Under the pieces are notes generated by a model that was not told the DNA's origin, searched no databases, and was given only the letters and a program-made list of their open reading frames with translations. A DNA stretch of 29,176 bases from Christensenella sp. UBA1750 (GTDB lineage: Bacteria; Bacillota; Clostridia; Christensenellales; UBA1750), in NCBI GenBank assembly GCA_002315655.1, contig DCHO01000068.1, forward strand, positions 1 through 29,176. Reading direction: 5' to 3'. Position 1 is the first letter of the stretch, and each line of letters begins with the position of its first letter. Below are positions 29,166 through 29,176 of this stretch, in pieces. The position numbers and the translations under genes were made by a program.

Positions 29166-29176
29166 TTAGGGATTTT

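Overview
The window looks like a chromosomal segment of an anaerobic, GC-rich Clostridia bacterium, probably of the Oscillospirales (gut Ruminococcaceae/Oscillospiraceae type). The evidence is a clostridial-order Rnf operon (C-D-G-E-A-B) with a many-cluster RnfB, strong AAGGAGG ribosome binding sites, sigma-A promoters with 17-base spacers, and Gly-Gly-leader peptides of the type common in this group. Both ends look like contig edges. The left end is low-complexity DNA inside a proline-rich reading frame. The right end cuts a transporter gene a few bases after an in-frame stop.

Region 1 (1-4407, minus strand) holds fourteen small genes whose products all start with a double-glycine leader (consensus M-(T/A)-D-x3-L-N-x2-E-L-K-x-V-x-G-G). 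They form about five transcription units. Each unit has the same unusual promoter: GTAGCC, 18 bases, CG-TATAAT. Several end in a GAGCGG/CCGCTC terminator. The mature parts fall into three types: folded-looking domains of about 80-90 residues (seven here), short zinc-ribbon-like peptides with two CxxC-type pairs (three), and short Pro/Asn/Ser-rich tails (three); one further peptide is unclassified. Two more leader peptides with 80-residue cores lie at 12442-13056, behind a variant of the same promoter.

Region 2 (4408-6576) carries a P4/D5-type primase-helicase gene, a 57-77 base repeat present once inverted and twice direct, and between them a frameshifted small membrane-protein gene. This looks like the remains of a mobile or satellite element.

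Region 3 (6577-12371, plus strand) is a tandem array of eight paralogous proteins with six predicted membrane spans and no family I recognise. It is interrupted by one GNAT acetyltransferase gene and driven by two duplicated sigma-A promoters. The gene ends are strongly conserved and the middles are diverged. The array lies between the two groups of leader peptides. My main hypothesis is that the secreted peptides and the membrane proteins form one system (toxin/immunity, signal/receptor or surface assembly). No C39-peptidase ABC exporter or peptide-modifying enzyme is present, so export must rely on genes elsewhere.

Region 4 (13260-19046) is the rnf operon, encoding the ferredoxin:NAD+ oxidoreductase that pumps Na+ or H+. 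An extra six-span membrane protein gene plus a palindromic repeat is inserted between rnfC and rnfD. The same repeat lies between two genes of the region 3 array.

Region 5 (19066-29176) is mostly ordinary: a lipoprotein with a propeller-like C-terminal half, a CAP-domain surface protein with a Thr-Ala-Pro spacer, a class A penicillin-binding protein, YebC, a flavin reductase-like protein, a DUF378 membrane protein, a conserved hypothetical, a ManD-type enolase-superfamily dehydratase and a partial NhaC-type antiporter. Several dispersed or tandem palindromic repeats lie between these genes.
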